From contig NZ_CP110128.1 in NCBI RefSeq assembly GCF_028471945.1, forward strand, positions 5,072,501 to 5,136,500: a stretch of 64,000 nt of DNA, given 5' to 3'. Positions 43,968 through 52,791 of the stretch are shown in pieces. A model generated the notes under the pieces. It worked only from the letters and a program-made list of their open reading frames with translations, had not been told where the DNA came from and made no database searches. Source of the stretch: Pseudomonas sp. WJP1 (GTDB taxonomy: Bacteria > Pseudomonadota > Gammaproteobacteria > Pseudomonadales > Pseudomonadaceae). Position 1 is the first letter of the stretch, and every line of letters begins with the position of its first letter. A program made the position numbers and the translations under genes.

Positions 43968-45074
43968 TCAGATGCCGCTTTTCACCGTGCTCCAGACCCG
44001 GGTCATGGCGCGCATGTCCTTGGCGTCCTGGGTTTTCTGTGGGAACAGGCGCTCGCGGGTGGCGTCATCGGGGTAGATCGCCGGGTTGTTGCGCACATCG
44101 GCATTCAACAAAGGTGTGGCTGCCGCGTTGCTGTTGGCGTAATGGATGTAATCGGTGACGTCCGCCATCACCTGCGGCTGCATCAGGTATTCGAGAAACT
44201 TGTGCGCGTTGGCGACATGGGGCGCGTCGGCCGGGATGTACATGTTGTCGAACCAGATCAGCGAGCCTTCCTTGGGAATGAAATAGGACAGGTTGATGTT
44301 CAACTTGGCTTCTTCGGCGCGGGCCATGGCCGTCGCGTAGTCGCCGGACCAGGTCATGGCCATGCACACGTCGCCGTTGGGCAGGCTGGTCAGGTAATTG
44401 ACCGAGTCGAATTTGCGGATATACGGGCGCACCGACAGCAACAGTTCCTGCGCTGCTTTCAGGTCCTCCGGCTTGGCGCTACGCGGATCGCGGCCCAGGT
44501 ACTTGAGCGCCAGGGGGATCACTTCGGTGGGCGCATCCACCAGGGTCACACCACAGTCGGCGAAGCGCGAGACGATCTTCGGATCGAAAATCATCGCCAG
44601 CGAGCCGATCGGCGCATCCGGCATGCGCTCCTTGATTTTGTCGACGTTGTAGGTGATGCCGTTGCTGCCCCAGGTATAAGGCGCCGAGTAGGTCGGGCCC
44701 GGATCGAACCCTTGCAGGTCGTGCAAGACCTTCGGGTCCAGGTTGCTCCAGCCCGGCAGCAGTTTCTTGTCCAGAGGCTGGAACACCTTGGCCTGGATCA
44801 GCGGCGGCGCGAGTGAGGCATTCAGCACGATCAGGTCATAACCGGAGTGACCCGTGAGCAACTTGGCCTGCACCGTTTCATAGGCGTCGAAGGTGTCGTA
44901 GATCACCTTGATCCCGGTGGCCTTTTCGAAATCGGCCAGGGTTTTCTCACCGATGTAGTCCGCCCAGTTGTACAGCCGCAGCGTATTGCTGTCGTTCACC
45001 TCACCGGCGTGGGCACTCAGGGTCAGCGGTACAACAAACAGACTGGAAATCACCTTAAGCAGTGTCTTGCCCAT
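43968..45074 (-). CDS. Periplasmic polyamine-type ABC substrate-binding protein (PotF/SpuD family)
   Basis: A 368-residue exported protein. The signal peptide (KTLLKVISSLFVVPLTLSAHA) ends near residue 23. LRLYNWADYIGEKTLADFEKATGIKVIYDTFDA is the family start, with YDLIVLNASL and YTWGSNGITYNVDKIKERMP following. The Trp and Asp set of polyamine sites is partly visible. No permease or ATPase gene lies beside it, so it either serves a transporter encoded elsewhere or acts as a sensor. It begins an operon with the aminotransferase and LuxR genes and diverges from a crotonase gene. Confidence 0.87.
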   Translation of the reverse strand: MGKTLLKVISSLFVVPLTLSAHAGEVNDSNTLRLYNWADYIGEKTLADFEKATGIKVIYDTFDAYETVQAKLLTGHSGYDLIVLNASLAPPLIQAKVFQPLDKKLLPGWSNLDPKVLHDLQGFDPGPTYSAPYTWGSNGITYNVDKIKERMPDAPIGSLAMIFDPKIVSRFADCGVTLVDAPTEVIPLALKYLGRDPRSAKPEDLKAAQELLLSVRPYIRKFDSVNYLTSLPNGDVCMAMTWSGDYATAMARAEEAKLNINLSYFIPKEGSLIWFDNMYIPADAPHVANAHKFLEYLMQPQVMADVTDYIHYANSNAAATPLLNADVRNNPAIYPDDATRERLFPQKTQDAKDMRAMTRVWSTVKSGI

Positions 45075-45291
45075 AGCAAATGCACCTTATCAAGCGAGTT
45101 CGGCTCTGGATGAGCGATGACCCTACTATTGGTGGATTCGCCGGACCGCACCATACCCCGAATGGGTGTGTGGGTTGTTTTCACGGCGCGATATGGCAAA
45201 AAGCATCAGGTCGGTTGACCCGTTTTGTCATAGCTGCGGGGATTGCCTGACGCTTAAAGTGTCCGTTGAACCGACTCTGCCAGAGCCATCC

Positions 45292-46074
45292 ATGACCGAC
45301 CTGATCAAACAAGAACTGCGCGATGGCGTGCTGACACTGACCATCGATCGCCCAGACAAGCTCAACGCACTGACCAACGGCATGTACACGCGCTTGGCCG
45401 ACCTGCTGTTTGCGGCTGACGAGAACGACGAAATCCAGGTGGTCATCGTGACCGGTGGCCCGAACTGTTTTACCAGTGGCAACGACCTGGTGGACTTTCT
45501 GCAAGAGCCGCCAACGCACCTGGACAGCCCGGCATTCCGCCTGATGCGCGCCGTGACCCACCTGCAAAAGCCGTTGATCGCGGCAGTGTGCGGGGCCGCC
45601 ATCGGCATCGGTACCACCTTGCTGCTGCATTGCGACCAGGTGCTGGTGACCCGTAATGCCAAGCTGCGTACGCCGTTCGTCAATCTGGGCCTGTGCCCCG
45701 AGTTCGGCGCCAGCCTGCTGTTGCCACGCCGGCTGGGCCAGGCCCGTGCGGCGCGCCTGCTGCTGTTGGGCGACAGCCTCGATGGCAACGAGGCGGTGGC
45801 TTGGGGCCTGGCCAACGAAGCCTTTGATGACGGCGAACAGTGCATGGCTGCGGCAAACAAAATTGCCCAACGCTTTCTGGCGATGCCCCAGCAAGCCCTG
45901 CGCCAATCCCGGCAATTGATGACGCAGGCCGGCATGGCCGAACTGCAAGCCACCCTGCGCGAAGAAAACCTGCTGTTCATCCAGCGCCTCAACACCGTCG
46001 AGGCGAAAACGGCCTTGAACGCCCTGCTCAATCGCAGTACAGATAAGAATCCAGCGAAAGGAACACAACCATGA
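45292..46074 (+). CDS. Enoyl-CoA hydratase/isomerase family protein
   Basis: A 260-residue crotonase. VCGAAIGIGTTLLLHCDQVL gives the oxyanion loop. Instead of the hydratase glutamates it has LCPEFGASLLLPRRLG, as in enoyl-CoA isomerases, so a double-bond shift is more likely than hydration. The start at 45292 matches the family N-terminus; the earlier in-frame start at 45166 adds a basic Cys-rich stretch. Its last four bases overlap the thiolase gene (ATGA), so the two enzymes are made together and probably act on one acyl-CoA chain. Confidence 0.85.
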   Translation: MTDLIKQELRDGVLTLTIDRPDKLNALTNGMYTRLADLLFAADENDEIQVVIVTGGPNCFTSGNDLVDFLQEPPTHLDSPAFRLMRAVTHLQKPLIAAVCGAAIGIGTTLLLHCDQVLVTRNAKLRTPFVNLGLCPEFGASLLLPRRLGQARAARLLLLGDSLDGNEAVAWGLANEAFDDGEQCMAAANKIAQRFLAMPQQALRQSRQLMTQAGMAELQATLREENLLFIQRLNTVEAKTALNALLNRSTDKNPAKGTQP

Positions 46075-47252
46075 ACACCCCGGAAATTTACGTCGTCAGC
46101 GCCGCCCGTACCGCCATTGGCACCTTCGGTGGTTCACTCAAGGATGTGCCACCGTCGGAGCTTGCGACCACCGCCGTGAAAGCCGCCCTGCAACGGGCCG
46201 GCGTAGACCCGGCGCTGGTTGGCCATCTGGTGATGGGCCACGTGATCCCGACCGAAACCCGCGACGCCTACATCTCCCGGGTTGCCGCGATGAACGCCGG
46301 CATCCCGAAGGAAACCCCGGCCTACAACGTCAACCGCCTGTGCGGTTCGGGCCTGCAAGCGATCATCAGCGCGGCGCAGACCCTGCTGCTGGGCGATGCC
46401 GACATCGCCATCGGCGCCGGTGCCGAATCCATGAGCCGCGGCCCGTACCTGCTGCCATCCGCCCGTTGGGGGGCGCGCATGGGCAATGTCCAGGCCGTCG
46501 ACTACATGCTCGGCATCCTGCATGACCCGTTCCAGAACATCCACATGGGCATCACCGCGGAAAACGTCGCCGCACGCAACGGCATCACCCGTGAAATGCA
46601 GGATGCCCTGGCCCTGGAAGACCAGAAACGCGCAGCCCATGCGATTGCCAACGGCTACTTCAATGACCAGATCGCGACCGTGGAAATCCAGGATCGCAAG
46701 GGCACCAAGCTGTTCAACGTCGACGAGCATCCACGCGCCACGTCCCTGGAACAGCTGGCTGCGATGAAGCCGGCGTTCAAGAAGGACGGCTCGGTCACCG
46801 CCGGCAACGCCTCGGGCCTCAACGACGGTGCCGCCGCACTGGTCATGGCCACCGGCGCTGCGGTACAGGTCAACAACCTGCGCCCACTCGCCCGACTGGT
46901 CAGCTACGCCCACGCCGGCCTAGAACCGGAACTGATGGGCCTGGGCCCGATCCCGGCCACACGCCTGGCGCTCAAGCGCGCCGGCCTGACTGTCGCCGAC
47001 ATGGATGTGATCGAAGCCAACATCGCTTTCGCCGCACAAGCCTGCGCAGTCAGCCAGGAACTGGATCTGGATCCGGCCAAGGTCAACCCGAACGGCTCGG
47101 GCATCGCCCTGGGTCACCCGGTGGGCGCGACCGGCGCCATCATCGCCACCAAGGCCATCCACGAACTGCACCGCGTCAATGGCCGTTACGCGCTGGTGAC
47201 CATGTGCATCGGCGGTGGCCAGGGCATTGCGGCGATTTTCGAACGCGCCTGA
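46071..47252 (+). CDS. Acetyl-CoA C-acyltransferase (BktB-like thiolase)
   Basis: A 393-residue thiolase. The nucleophile is Cys91 in [24 protein letters not shown] holds the catalytic His, and MCIGGGQG the second Cys. The usual NEAF motif reads NIAF here (Asn317-Ile318), an unusual change. The sequence is closest to BktB-type enzymes that accept C4-C5 oxoacyl-CoA. It is coupled to the isomerase gene upstream and is followed by a REP-type element. The natural pathway is not evident from the neighbours. Confidence 0.88.
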   Translation: MNTPEIYVVSAARTAIGTFGGSLKDVPPSELATTAVKAALQRAGVDPALVGHLVMGHVIPTETRDAYISRVAAMNAGIPKETPAYNVNRLCGSGLQAIISAAQTLLLGDADIAIGAGAESMSRGPYLLPSARWGARMGNVQAVDYMLGILHDPFQNIHMGITAENVAARNGITREMQDALALEDQKRAAHAIANGYFNDQIATVEIQDRKGTKLFNVDEHPRATSLEQLAAMKPAFKKDGSVTAGNASGLNDGAAALVMATGAAVQVNNLRPLARLVSYAHAGLEPELMGLGPIPATRLALKRAGLTVADMDVIEANIAFAAQACAVSQELDLDPAKVNPNGSGIALGHPVGATGAIIATKAIHELHRVNGRYALVTMCIGGGQGIAAIFERA

Positions 47253-47258
47253 TCCCTC

Positions 47259-47366
47259 TGTAGGAGCTGTAGGAGCTGTAGGAGCTGTCGAGTGAAACGA
47301 GGCTGCGATCTTTTGATCCTGAAAAATCAAGGTCAAAGGATCGCAGCCTGCGGCAGCTCCTACACC
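47259..47366. repeat. REP-like inverted repeat, GATCGCAGCCT class, with triplicated TGTAGGAGC tip
   Basis: Three exact tandem copies of TGTAGGAGC (47259-47285) start the element. AGGCTGCGATCTTTTGATC follows, and the inverse GATCGCAGCCTGCGGCAGCT near 47339-47358 closes it. It lies between the converging thiolase and MFS genes. Confidence 0.8.
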
Positions 47367-47379
47367 GGCAGTGCTACGG

Positions 47380-48543
47380 TCAGGCAACATCCTTTCCGTC
47401 GCGGCTCGTCACGCGCGCATCCCGCCACTTGATCGCCGACAACATCAGCGCCAATACAGCACACAGCAACAGTGTCTGCCCCAAGGCCTGCCCCCAGGCT
47501 GCAAGCATCAGCCCGCCACCGATCAACAGGTAATACAGCAATCCGAACAACGCGCCCGCCGTGCCCAGTCGATCACCATAGTTGACCAGGGCCGAGCCAA
47601 GGATGTTGGGGATCGCCATGCCGAACGCCAGCACCACCAACAGCATCGGCAGGACAAACAGAACGCTGTGCTCCAGCAGCAACACACCGCTCGCGCCCAG
47701 CACCATCATCGCGGCAGCCACCTGGATCAGTTGATGCCCGCTCAGTCCACGTTGCAACAGCCGTTTGTTGAACCAGGCGCCAAGGCCGGAGCCCAGGGCC
47801 AGGACAACGCCGCTATAACCAAACCACTGCGCGCCCAAATCCAGGCGCTGGAACACGAAGGGGCCGAGGCTGTAGTAGCTGAACAGGGCAATGTTGAATG
47901 CCGCGACCAACAGCGTCGACCACCAGACGTCACGGTCGCGCAGCATTGCGCACAGCGTCTCGAACAGTGCCGGGGTTTTCACCACCCGTGGTCGGGTTTC
48001 CGGCAGGTCTCGCAGGCACCAGAGCCACAGCCCCAGCGACAGCGCTAAAAGACAGGCCAGTACACCCCGATAACCGAAGGCCTGCACCAAGCTCGCACCG
48101 GTAAACAAGCCAATCGCCGGGCTGGCCGCCAACGCGATGCCCATCACCGAAAAAACCTGGGCCAGTTGCGCACCCTGGAAGCGGTCGCGCAGCACGGTTT
48201 GCGTAACCACCGAACCCACCGCCGCATCGAACGCGGCCAGGCCTTGCGCGACCAACAGCGCATCGAAGGTGCCGGCACTGAGCCCCATCGTCGACGCAAC
48301 GGCGTACAACACCAGGCCGGCGAGCATCGATGGTCGACGCCCAATGCGATCACACAGCCGTCCCCACACCACTACACCGAACGCGAAAGCCAGGAAAAAC
48401 ACCGACAAGGTTTGCGCCGCTTGTTGTGGGCCGACAGAAAAGGCCTGGCCGATATCCGCCAACGCCGGGCTGTAGAGGGTTTGGGCGATCTGCGGAAACA
48501 TCAGCAGGGCAACGGCCAAGAGGAGGAGCTTTTTTCCGTTCAT
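47380..48543 (-). CDS. MFS transporter, drug-efflux (Bcr/CflA-like) type
   Basis: A 387-residue protein with 12 predicted membrane helices. The MFS signature GRLCDRIGRRPSMLAG follows helix 2, and MGIALAASPAIGLFTGASLV matches motif C of efflux proteins. Start at 48543 (MNGKKLLLLA); the 16 upstream in-frame residues lack a site. It diverges from an AraC-type gene with 98 bp between, an arrangement like nimT-nimR in E. coli, where the regulator controls the pump. The substrate is unknown. Confidence 0.85.
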   Translation of the reverse strand: MNGKKLLLLAVALLMFPQIAQTLYSPALADIGQAFSVGPQQAAQTLSVFFLAFAFGVVVWGRLCDRIGRRPSMLAGLVLYAVASTMGLSAGTFDALLVAQGLAAFDAAVGSVVTQTVLRDRFQGAQLAQVFSVMGIALAASPAIGLFTGASLVQAFGYRGVLACLLALSLGLWLWCLRDLPETRPRVVKTPALFETLCAMLRDRDVWWSTLLVAAFNIALFSYYSLGPFVFQRLDLGAQWFGYSGVVLALGSGLGAWFNKRLLQRGLSGHQLIQVAAAMMVLGASGVLLLEHSVLFVLPMLLVVLAFGMAIPNILGSALVNYGDRLGTAGALFGLLYYLLIGGGLMLAAWGQALGQTLLLCAVLALMLSAIKWRDARVTSRDGKDVA

Positions 48544-48641
48544 CACAACTTCACTCGCAAGAAATCCGCTGAACAGCTTAAGCAGCCGCAAGTGGCGTAC
48601 TATCGAAACCCTGCCAACTTATCAATGAAATCGGACAAAGC

Positions 48642-49406
48642 ATGGCTTGGCTGGAAGCCCACACACCCTTCGATCCCGATCGCCATGACGCGCCCGTCAT
48701 CGGCATCGCCGCGACACTCGGCGATCACGATTCGGGCATGCATCAGCATCGACGCGGGCAGTTGCTGTTTACCCGTCAGGGCTGCATGCGCATTACCCTG
48801 GCGCAGCAGCTGTGCCTGTTACCGCCCTCCCGCGCGGCCTGGATACCGTCCGGCGTTGCCCATCGCGCCGTCATGCATAAAAGCGTCGACTACCGCTCCA
48901 TCTACCTCTCCCCCGCGCTTTGCGCAGAGCTGCCACAACAGGTTTGCGTCATCGAAGTCAGCCCGTTGCTGCGGGTGGTGTTGGAGTCGATCGCCAACGC
49001 CGACTTCGCCACCGACTGGCAGCAGGGAAAACACCTTCATCTGCTGGCCCTGTGCATGAGCGAGATACGCGACGCCGCCCGCCAACCGATGTTGCTGCCA
49101 CTGCCGTCGGATAAACGCCTGGCACCCCTACTGGCCACCCCCGAGAAACTGCCACCCAGACTTCAGGTCCTGCAGCAACAACTAGGTGCCAGCGGCCGCA
49201 CCATCGGACGAATCTTCCAGCGTGAAACCGGCATGAGTTATCAGCAATGGCGACAACAGTGGCGCCTGATGCGCGCCATCGAACTGCTCGCAACCGGACG
49301 CAACATCGGCTACAGCGCTTTCGAACTCGGCTTTGCCAGTGACAGCGCCTTCATCGCGTTCTTCAAGGACATGACCGGAATCACCCCGGGCGACTGGCTG
49401 AAATAG
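48642..49406 (+). CDS. AraC-family regulator of the divergent MFS gene (NimR-like)
   Basis: A 254-residue regulator. The N-terminal cupin (HDSGMHQHRRGQLLFTRQG, PPSRAAWIPSGVAHRA) is the AraC_binding fold, and the C-terminal HTH pair is seen in LGASGRTIGRIFQRETGMSYQQWRQQWRLM and IGYSAFELGFASDSAFIAFFKDMTG in parts. This branch (NimR/YeaM) acts on adjacent divergent transporters. A small operator-like palindrome lies downstream before the EmrAB genes, so it could also act there. Confidence 0.87.
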   Translation: MAWLEAHTPFDPDRHDAPVIGIAATLGDHDSGMHQHRRGQLLFTRQGCMRITLAQQLCLLPPSRAAWIPSGVAHRAVMHKSVDYRSIYLSPALCAELPQQVCVIEVSPLLRVVLESIANADFATDWQQGKHLHLLALCMSEIRDAARQPMLLPLPSDKRLAPLLATPEKLPPRLQVLQQQLGASGRTIGRIFQRETGMSYQQWRQQWRLMRAIELLATGRNIGYSAFELGFASDSAFIAFFKDMTGITPGDWLK

Positions 49407-49459
49407 AACCTGACAGCCGGCAGCAAAAATCATTTGCGACTAAATATTACATGCGTCAT

Positions 49460-49473
49460 ATTACGTTCGTAAT
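49460..49473 (+). promoter_or_regulatory. Palindrome before the EmrAB-type operon
   Basis: ATTACGTTCGTAAT has perfect 6-base arms around TT and stands 26 bp before the ATG at 49500, in an AT-rich stretch. It is a plausible operator; the regulator is not known. Confidence 0.5.
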
Positions 49474-49499
49474 TAAACGCTTCCCACAGGTAATCCTCC

Positions 49500-50618
49500 A
49501 TGACCAGCATGCCCACCGTAGAGCCCGACCTTGCTGTCCCGGTGAACACTCGCAAGCCGCTGCTCAAACGCCTGCTCCTGCCGACACTGGGCATCGCCGC
49601 GCTGGTACTCGCTGGTGTGTACGCCGCGCACTGGTGGACCGCCGGCCGCTTCATCGAGGAAACCGACGATGCCTACATCGGTGGCAACGTGACGGTGATC
49701 GGGCCTAAAGTGGCGGGTTACATCGATGAAGTGCTGGTGACCGACAATCAAAAGGTCAAGGCCGGTGATGTGCTTGTCCGCCTCGATTCGCGCGACTACC
49801 GCGCCAACCTGGCCAAGGCCGAGGGTGCGGTGGCGGCTGAGGAAGCCCTGCTCGCCAACCTCGACGCCACCGAACAACTGCAACAGGCCGTGATCGGCCA
49901 GGCCCGCGCCGGCATCGATGCCGCCGGTGCCGAAACCGCCCGTTCACGCGATGACGATGCACGCTACAAAAAGCTCGTCAGCACCAACGCCGTTTCAGTG
50001 GAAAGCGCGCAACGGGCCAACGCCACGTTCAAGACCGCCCAGGCCCAAAGCAACCGCGCCCAGGCTGAGCTGTTGGCCGCGCAACGGCAGCTGAACGTGA
50101 TCGCCACACAGAAACAACAAGCCCGCGCGGCCCTGATTCAGGCCCGTGCCGAACGCGACCTGGCGCAGTTGAACGTCGGCTACACCGAACTTCGCGCACC
50201 GGTGGACGGGGTGATCGGGAATCGACGGGCACGGGTTGGCGCTTATGCCCAGGCCGGTTCGCAGCTGCTGTCGGTCGTGCCGTCCAGCGGCCTGTGGGTC
50301 GATGCCAATTTCAAGGAGGATCAACTGGCACGCATGGTGCCTGGGCAGCGGGTGATCATTCACGCCGACGTGCTTTCGGGCCAGGAATTCCATGGTCATC
50401 TGGACAGCCTGGCACCGGCCAGCGGCTCACAATTCAGCGTGCTGCCACCGGAAAACGCCACCGGCAACTTCACCAAGATCGTCCAGCGGGTACCGGTGCG
50501 CATCCACCTCGACCCGGCCGACGGCGTGCTTGGCCACCTGCGCCCCGGCCTGTCGGTCACCGCCGAAGTGGACACGCGCAAGGCGCCTGAAACGCCAGCC
50601 GTGGCCAGCGCGCCATGA
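49500..50618 (+). CDS. emrA: HlyD/EmrA-family membrane fusion protein
   Basis: A 372-residue periplasmic adaptor anchored by one helix (LLLPTLGIAALVLAGVYAAHW). TDDAYIGGNVTVIGPKVAGYI is the EmrA start of the barrel, KVKAGDVLVRLDSRDY the first lipoyl half, an alpha-helical coiled hairpin of about 110 residues follows, and LNVGYTELRAPVDGVIGNR the second lipoyl half. It bridges the EmrB pump to an outer-membrane channel. The last four bases overlap emrB (ATGA). No TolC-like gene is adjacent, so the channel must come from elsewhere. Confidence 0.88.
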   Translation: MTSMPTVEPDLAVPVNTRKPLLKRLLLPTLGIAALVLAGVYAAHWWTAGRFIEETDDAYIGGNVTVIGPKVAGYIDEVLVTDNQKVKAGDVLVRLDSRDYRANLAKAEGAVAAEEALLANLDATEQLQQAVIGQARAGIDAAGAETARSRDDDARYKKLVSTNAVSVESAQRANATFKTAQAQSNRAQAELLAAQRQLNVIATQKQQARAALIQARAERDLAQLNVGYTELRAPVDGVIGNRRARVGAYAQAGSQLLSVVPSSGLWVDANFKEDQLARMVPGQRVIIHADVLSGQEFHGHLDSLAPASGSQFSVLPPENATGNFTKIVQRVPVRIHLDPADGVLGHLRPGLSVTAEVDTRKAPETPAVASAP

Positions 50619-52207
50619 GCCGCGCCCTCGCCGCCCCGGCACAACCGTTCAATGCCGCGAACATGGCGACGGCGACCAAGGTGTTCGCCTTCGCCAGCAT
50701 GTGCATCGGCATGTTCATTGCGTTGCTGGATATCCAGATCGTCTCGGCGTCGCTGCGTGACATCGGCGGCGGGCTCTCCGCCGGCACCGATGAAACCGCC
50801 TGGGTGCAGACCAGTTACCTGATCGCCGAAATCATCGTGATCCCCCTCTCTGGCTGGCTGTCCCGGGTGTTTTCCACACGCTGGTTGTTCTGCGCCTCAG
50901 CGGTGGGTTTTACCCTGACCAGCCTGTTGTGCGGCATGGCCTGGAACATCCAGAGCATGATCGCCTTCCGCGCCCTGCAAGGCTTTCTCGGCGGCTCGAT
51001 GATCCCGATGGTGTTCACCACGGCGTTCGTTTTCTTCACCGGCAAGCAACGGGTGATCGCCGCTGCAACCATCGGCGCGGTGGCGTCCCTGGCCCCTACC
51101 CTGGGGCCGGTGATCGGTGGCTGGATCACCGACATATCGTCCTGGCACTGGCTGTTCTACATCAACCTGGTGCCGGGAATTTTCGTGGCCGTGGCCGTGC
51201 CGATGCTGGTGAAGATCGACCAACCGGAACTGTCGCTGCTCAAGGGCGCCGACTATCTGAGCATGGTGTTCCTGGCGCTGTTTCTCGGCTGCCTGGAATA
51301 CACCCTCGAAGAGGGCCCGCGCTGGAACTGGTTCAGCGACCGCACGATCCTGACCACGGCGTGGATCAGCGGCCTGGCGGGCCTGGCATTCATTGGCCGC
51401 ACCCTGCACGTGGCCAACCCGATCGTCGACCTGCGGGCCTTGAAAGACCGCAACTTCGCCCTCGGCTGTTTCTTCTCCTTCGTCACCGGCATCGGCCTGT
51501 TCGCGACCATTTACCTGACCCCGTTGTTCCTCGGCCGGGTACGTGGCTATGGCGCGCTGGACATTGGTCTGGCGGTTTTCTCCACCGGCGTGTTCCAGAT
51601 CATGGCGATTCCGCTGTACGCCTTTCTGGCCAACCGCGTCGACCTGCGCTGGATCATGATGACCGGCCTCGGCTTGTTCGCCTTGTCGATGTGGGATTTC
51701 AGCCCGATCACCCATGACTGGGGGGCCAGGGAATTGATGCTGCCACAAGCGCTGCGCGGGATCGCCCAGCAACTGGCGGTACCGCCCGCGGTGACACTGA
51801 CCCTCGGCGGCCTCGCGCCAGCGCGACTGAAACACGCTTCGGGGCTGTTCAACCTGATGCGCAACCTGGGCGGCGCCATCGGCATCGCCGCCTGCGCGAC
51901 CATCCTCAATGACCGCACCAACCTGCATTTCACCCGGCTGGCGGAGAACCTCAACAGCACCAACGAAGCCCTCAACCAGTGGCTGTCCCAGGTCGGCCAC
52001 AACTTCGCCGCCCTTGGCCAGAGCGGCGACCTGGGTGTCACCGCCAGCCTGCGTCAGCTCTGGCTGCTGACCTACCGCGAGGCGCAGACACAAACCTACG
52101 GCGATGCGTTCCTGATGATCATGGTCTGCTTCATCGTCGCCACGGCGATGGTGCCCTTGATGCGCAAGGTGCAACCACCGGCTGCGCCGAGTGCCGATGC
52201 GCATTGA
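50615..52207 (+). CDS. emrB: DHA2-family MFS pump, EmrB/QacA type
   Basis: A 530-residue inner-membrane transporter with 14 predicted helices. LLDIQIVSASLRDIGGGLSAGTDETAWVQTSYLIAEII is spread over the classical EmrB start (DIQIV, then motif GTDE-WV-T-Y), and PTLGPVIGGWITDISSWHWLFYINL is the motif C region. With EmrA it should export hydrophobic drugs or acids across both membranes. It is translationally coupled to emrA. Confidence 0.9.
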   Translation: MSRALAAPAQPFNAANMATATKVFAFASMCIGMFIALLDIQIVSASLRDIGGGLSAGTDETAWVQTSYLIAEIIVIPLSGWLSRVFSTRWLFCASAVGFTLTSLLCGMAWNIQSMIAFRALQGFLGGSMIPMVFTTAFVFFTGKQRVIAAATIGAVASLAPTLGPVIGGWITDISSWHWLFYINLVPGIFVAVAVPMLVKIDQPELSLLKGADYLSMVFLALFLGCLEYTLEEGPRWNWFSDRTILTTAWISGLAGLAFIGRTLHVANPIVDLRALKDRNFALGCFFSFVTGIGLFATIYLTPLFLGRVRGYGALDIGLAVFSTGVFQIMAIPLYAFLANRVDLRWIMMTGLGLFALSMWDFSPITHDWGARELMLPQALRGIAQQLAVPPAVTLTLGGLAPARLKHASGLFNLMRNLGGAIGIAACATILNDRTNLHFTRLAENLNSTNEALNQWLSQVGHNFAALGQSGDLGVTASLRQLWLLTYREAQTQTYGDAFLMIMVCFIVATAMVPLMRKVQPPAAPSADAH

Positions 52208-52233
52208 GGCTCGGCACTCGTCATAGGCGAAAA

Positions 52234-52674
52234 TCAGGCCTGAGGCGTCTTGCGGAAGCCCACCGCCAGGCGGTTCCAGCCGTTGATGGTGTTGATCGCG
52301 ACGGTCAGGTCGACCATTTCCTTGGGGGTGAACTGGGCGGCGACCACTTCGTAGTCTTCGTCTGGCGCATGGGTCAGGCTGAGCTGGGTCAGCGATTCGG
52401 TCCAGAGCAGTGCGGCGCGTTCGCGCTCGGTGAAGAAGGGTGCTTCGCGCCAGGCCGTCACGGCGAACAGGCGACGCGGGGTTTCGCCGGCCTTGATCGC
52501 GTCAGCGGTGTGCATGTCGATGCAGAAGGCGCAACCGTTGATTTGCGAAGAGCGCAACTTGACCAGTTCGATCAGGGACTTTTCCAGCGGCAGTTTGGAA
52601 ACGGCGGTTTCCAGGGCGATCATGGCTTTGAGGGCGTCAGGGGAAGCGGTGTAGAAATCGATACGCGGTTGCAT
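52234..52674 (-). CDS. Carboxymuconolactone-decarboxylase-family (AhpD-like) protein
   Basis: A 146-residue AhpD-fold protein. The active-site pair Cys48-x-x-Cys51 is in INGCAFCIDMH with the proton-relay Glu in IELVKLRSSQ. This branch (YciW/AhpD-like, 'alkylhydroperoxidase AhpD family core') is common in Pseudomonas and is thought to be a thiol peroxidase. The start at 52674 has AGGAG six bases upstream; a longer in-frame version to 52731 does not. It converges on emrB and is transcribed alone. Confidence 0.88.
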   Translation of the reverse strand: MQPRIDFYTASPDALKAMIALETAVSKLPLEKSLIELVKLRSSQINGCAFCIDMHTADAIKAGETPRRLFAVTAWREAPFFTERERAALLWTESLTQLSLTHAPDEDYEVVAAQFTPKEMVDLTVAINTINGWNRLAVGFRKTPQA

Positions 52675-52791
52675 GGCATGCTCCTGGGCAAGTGGGTGTG
52701 CCACTAAGTTAGCCCCAAGGCCTGCGCGCACAAATAGCCAATCCGGCCGAAGTCGAGGAGGCCAATGGCCCGCGTAGTGACTATTCCCCCT

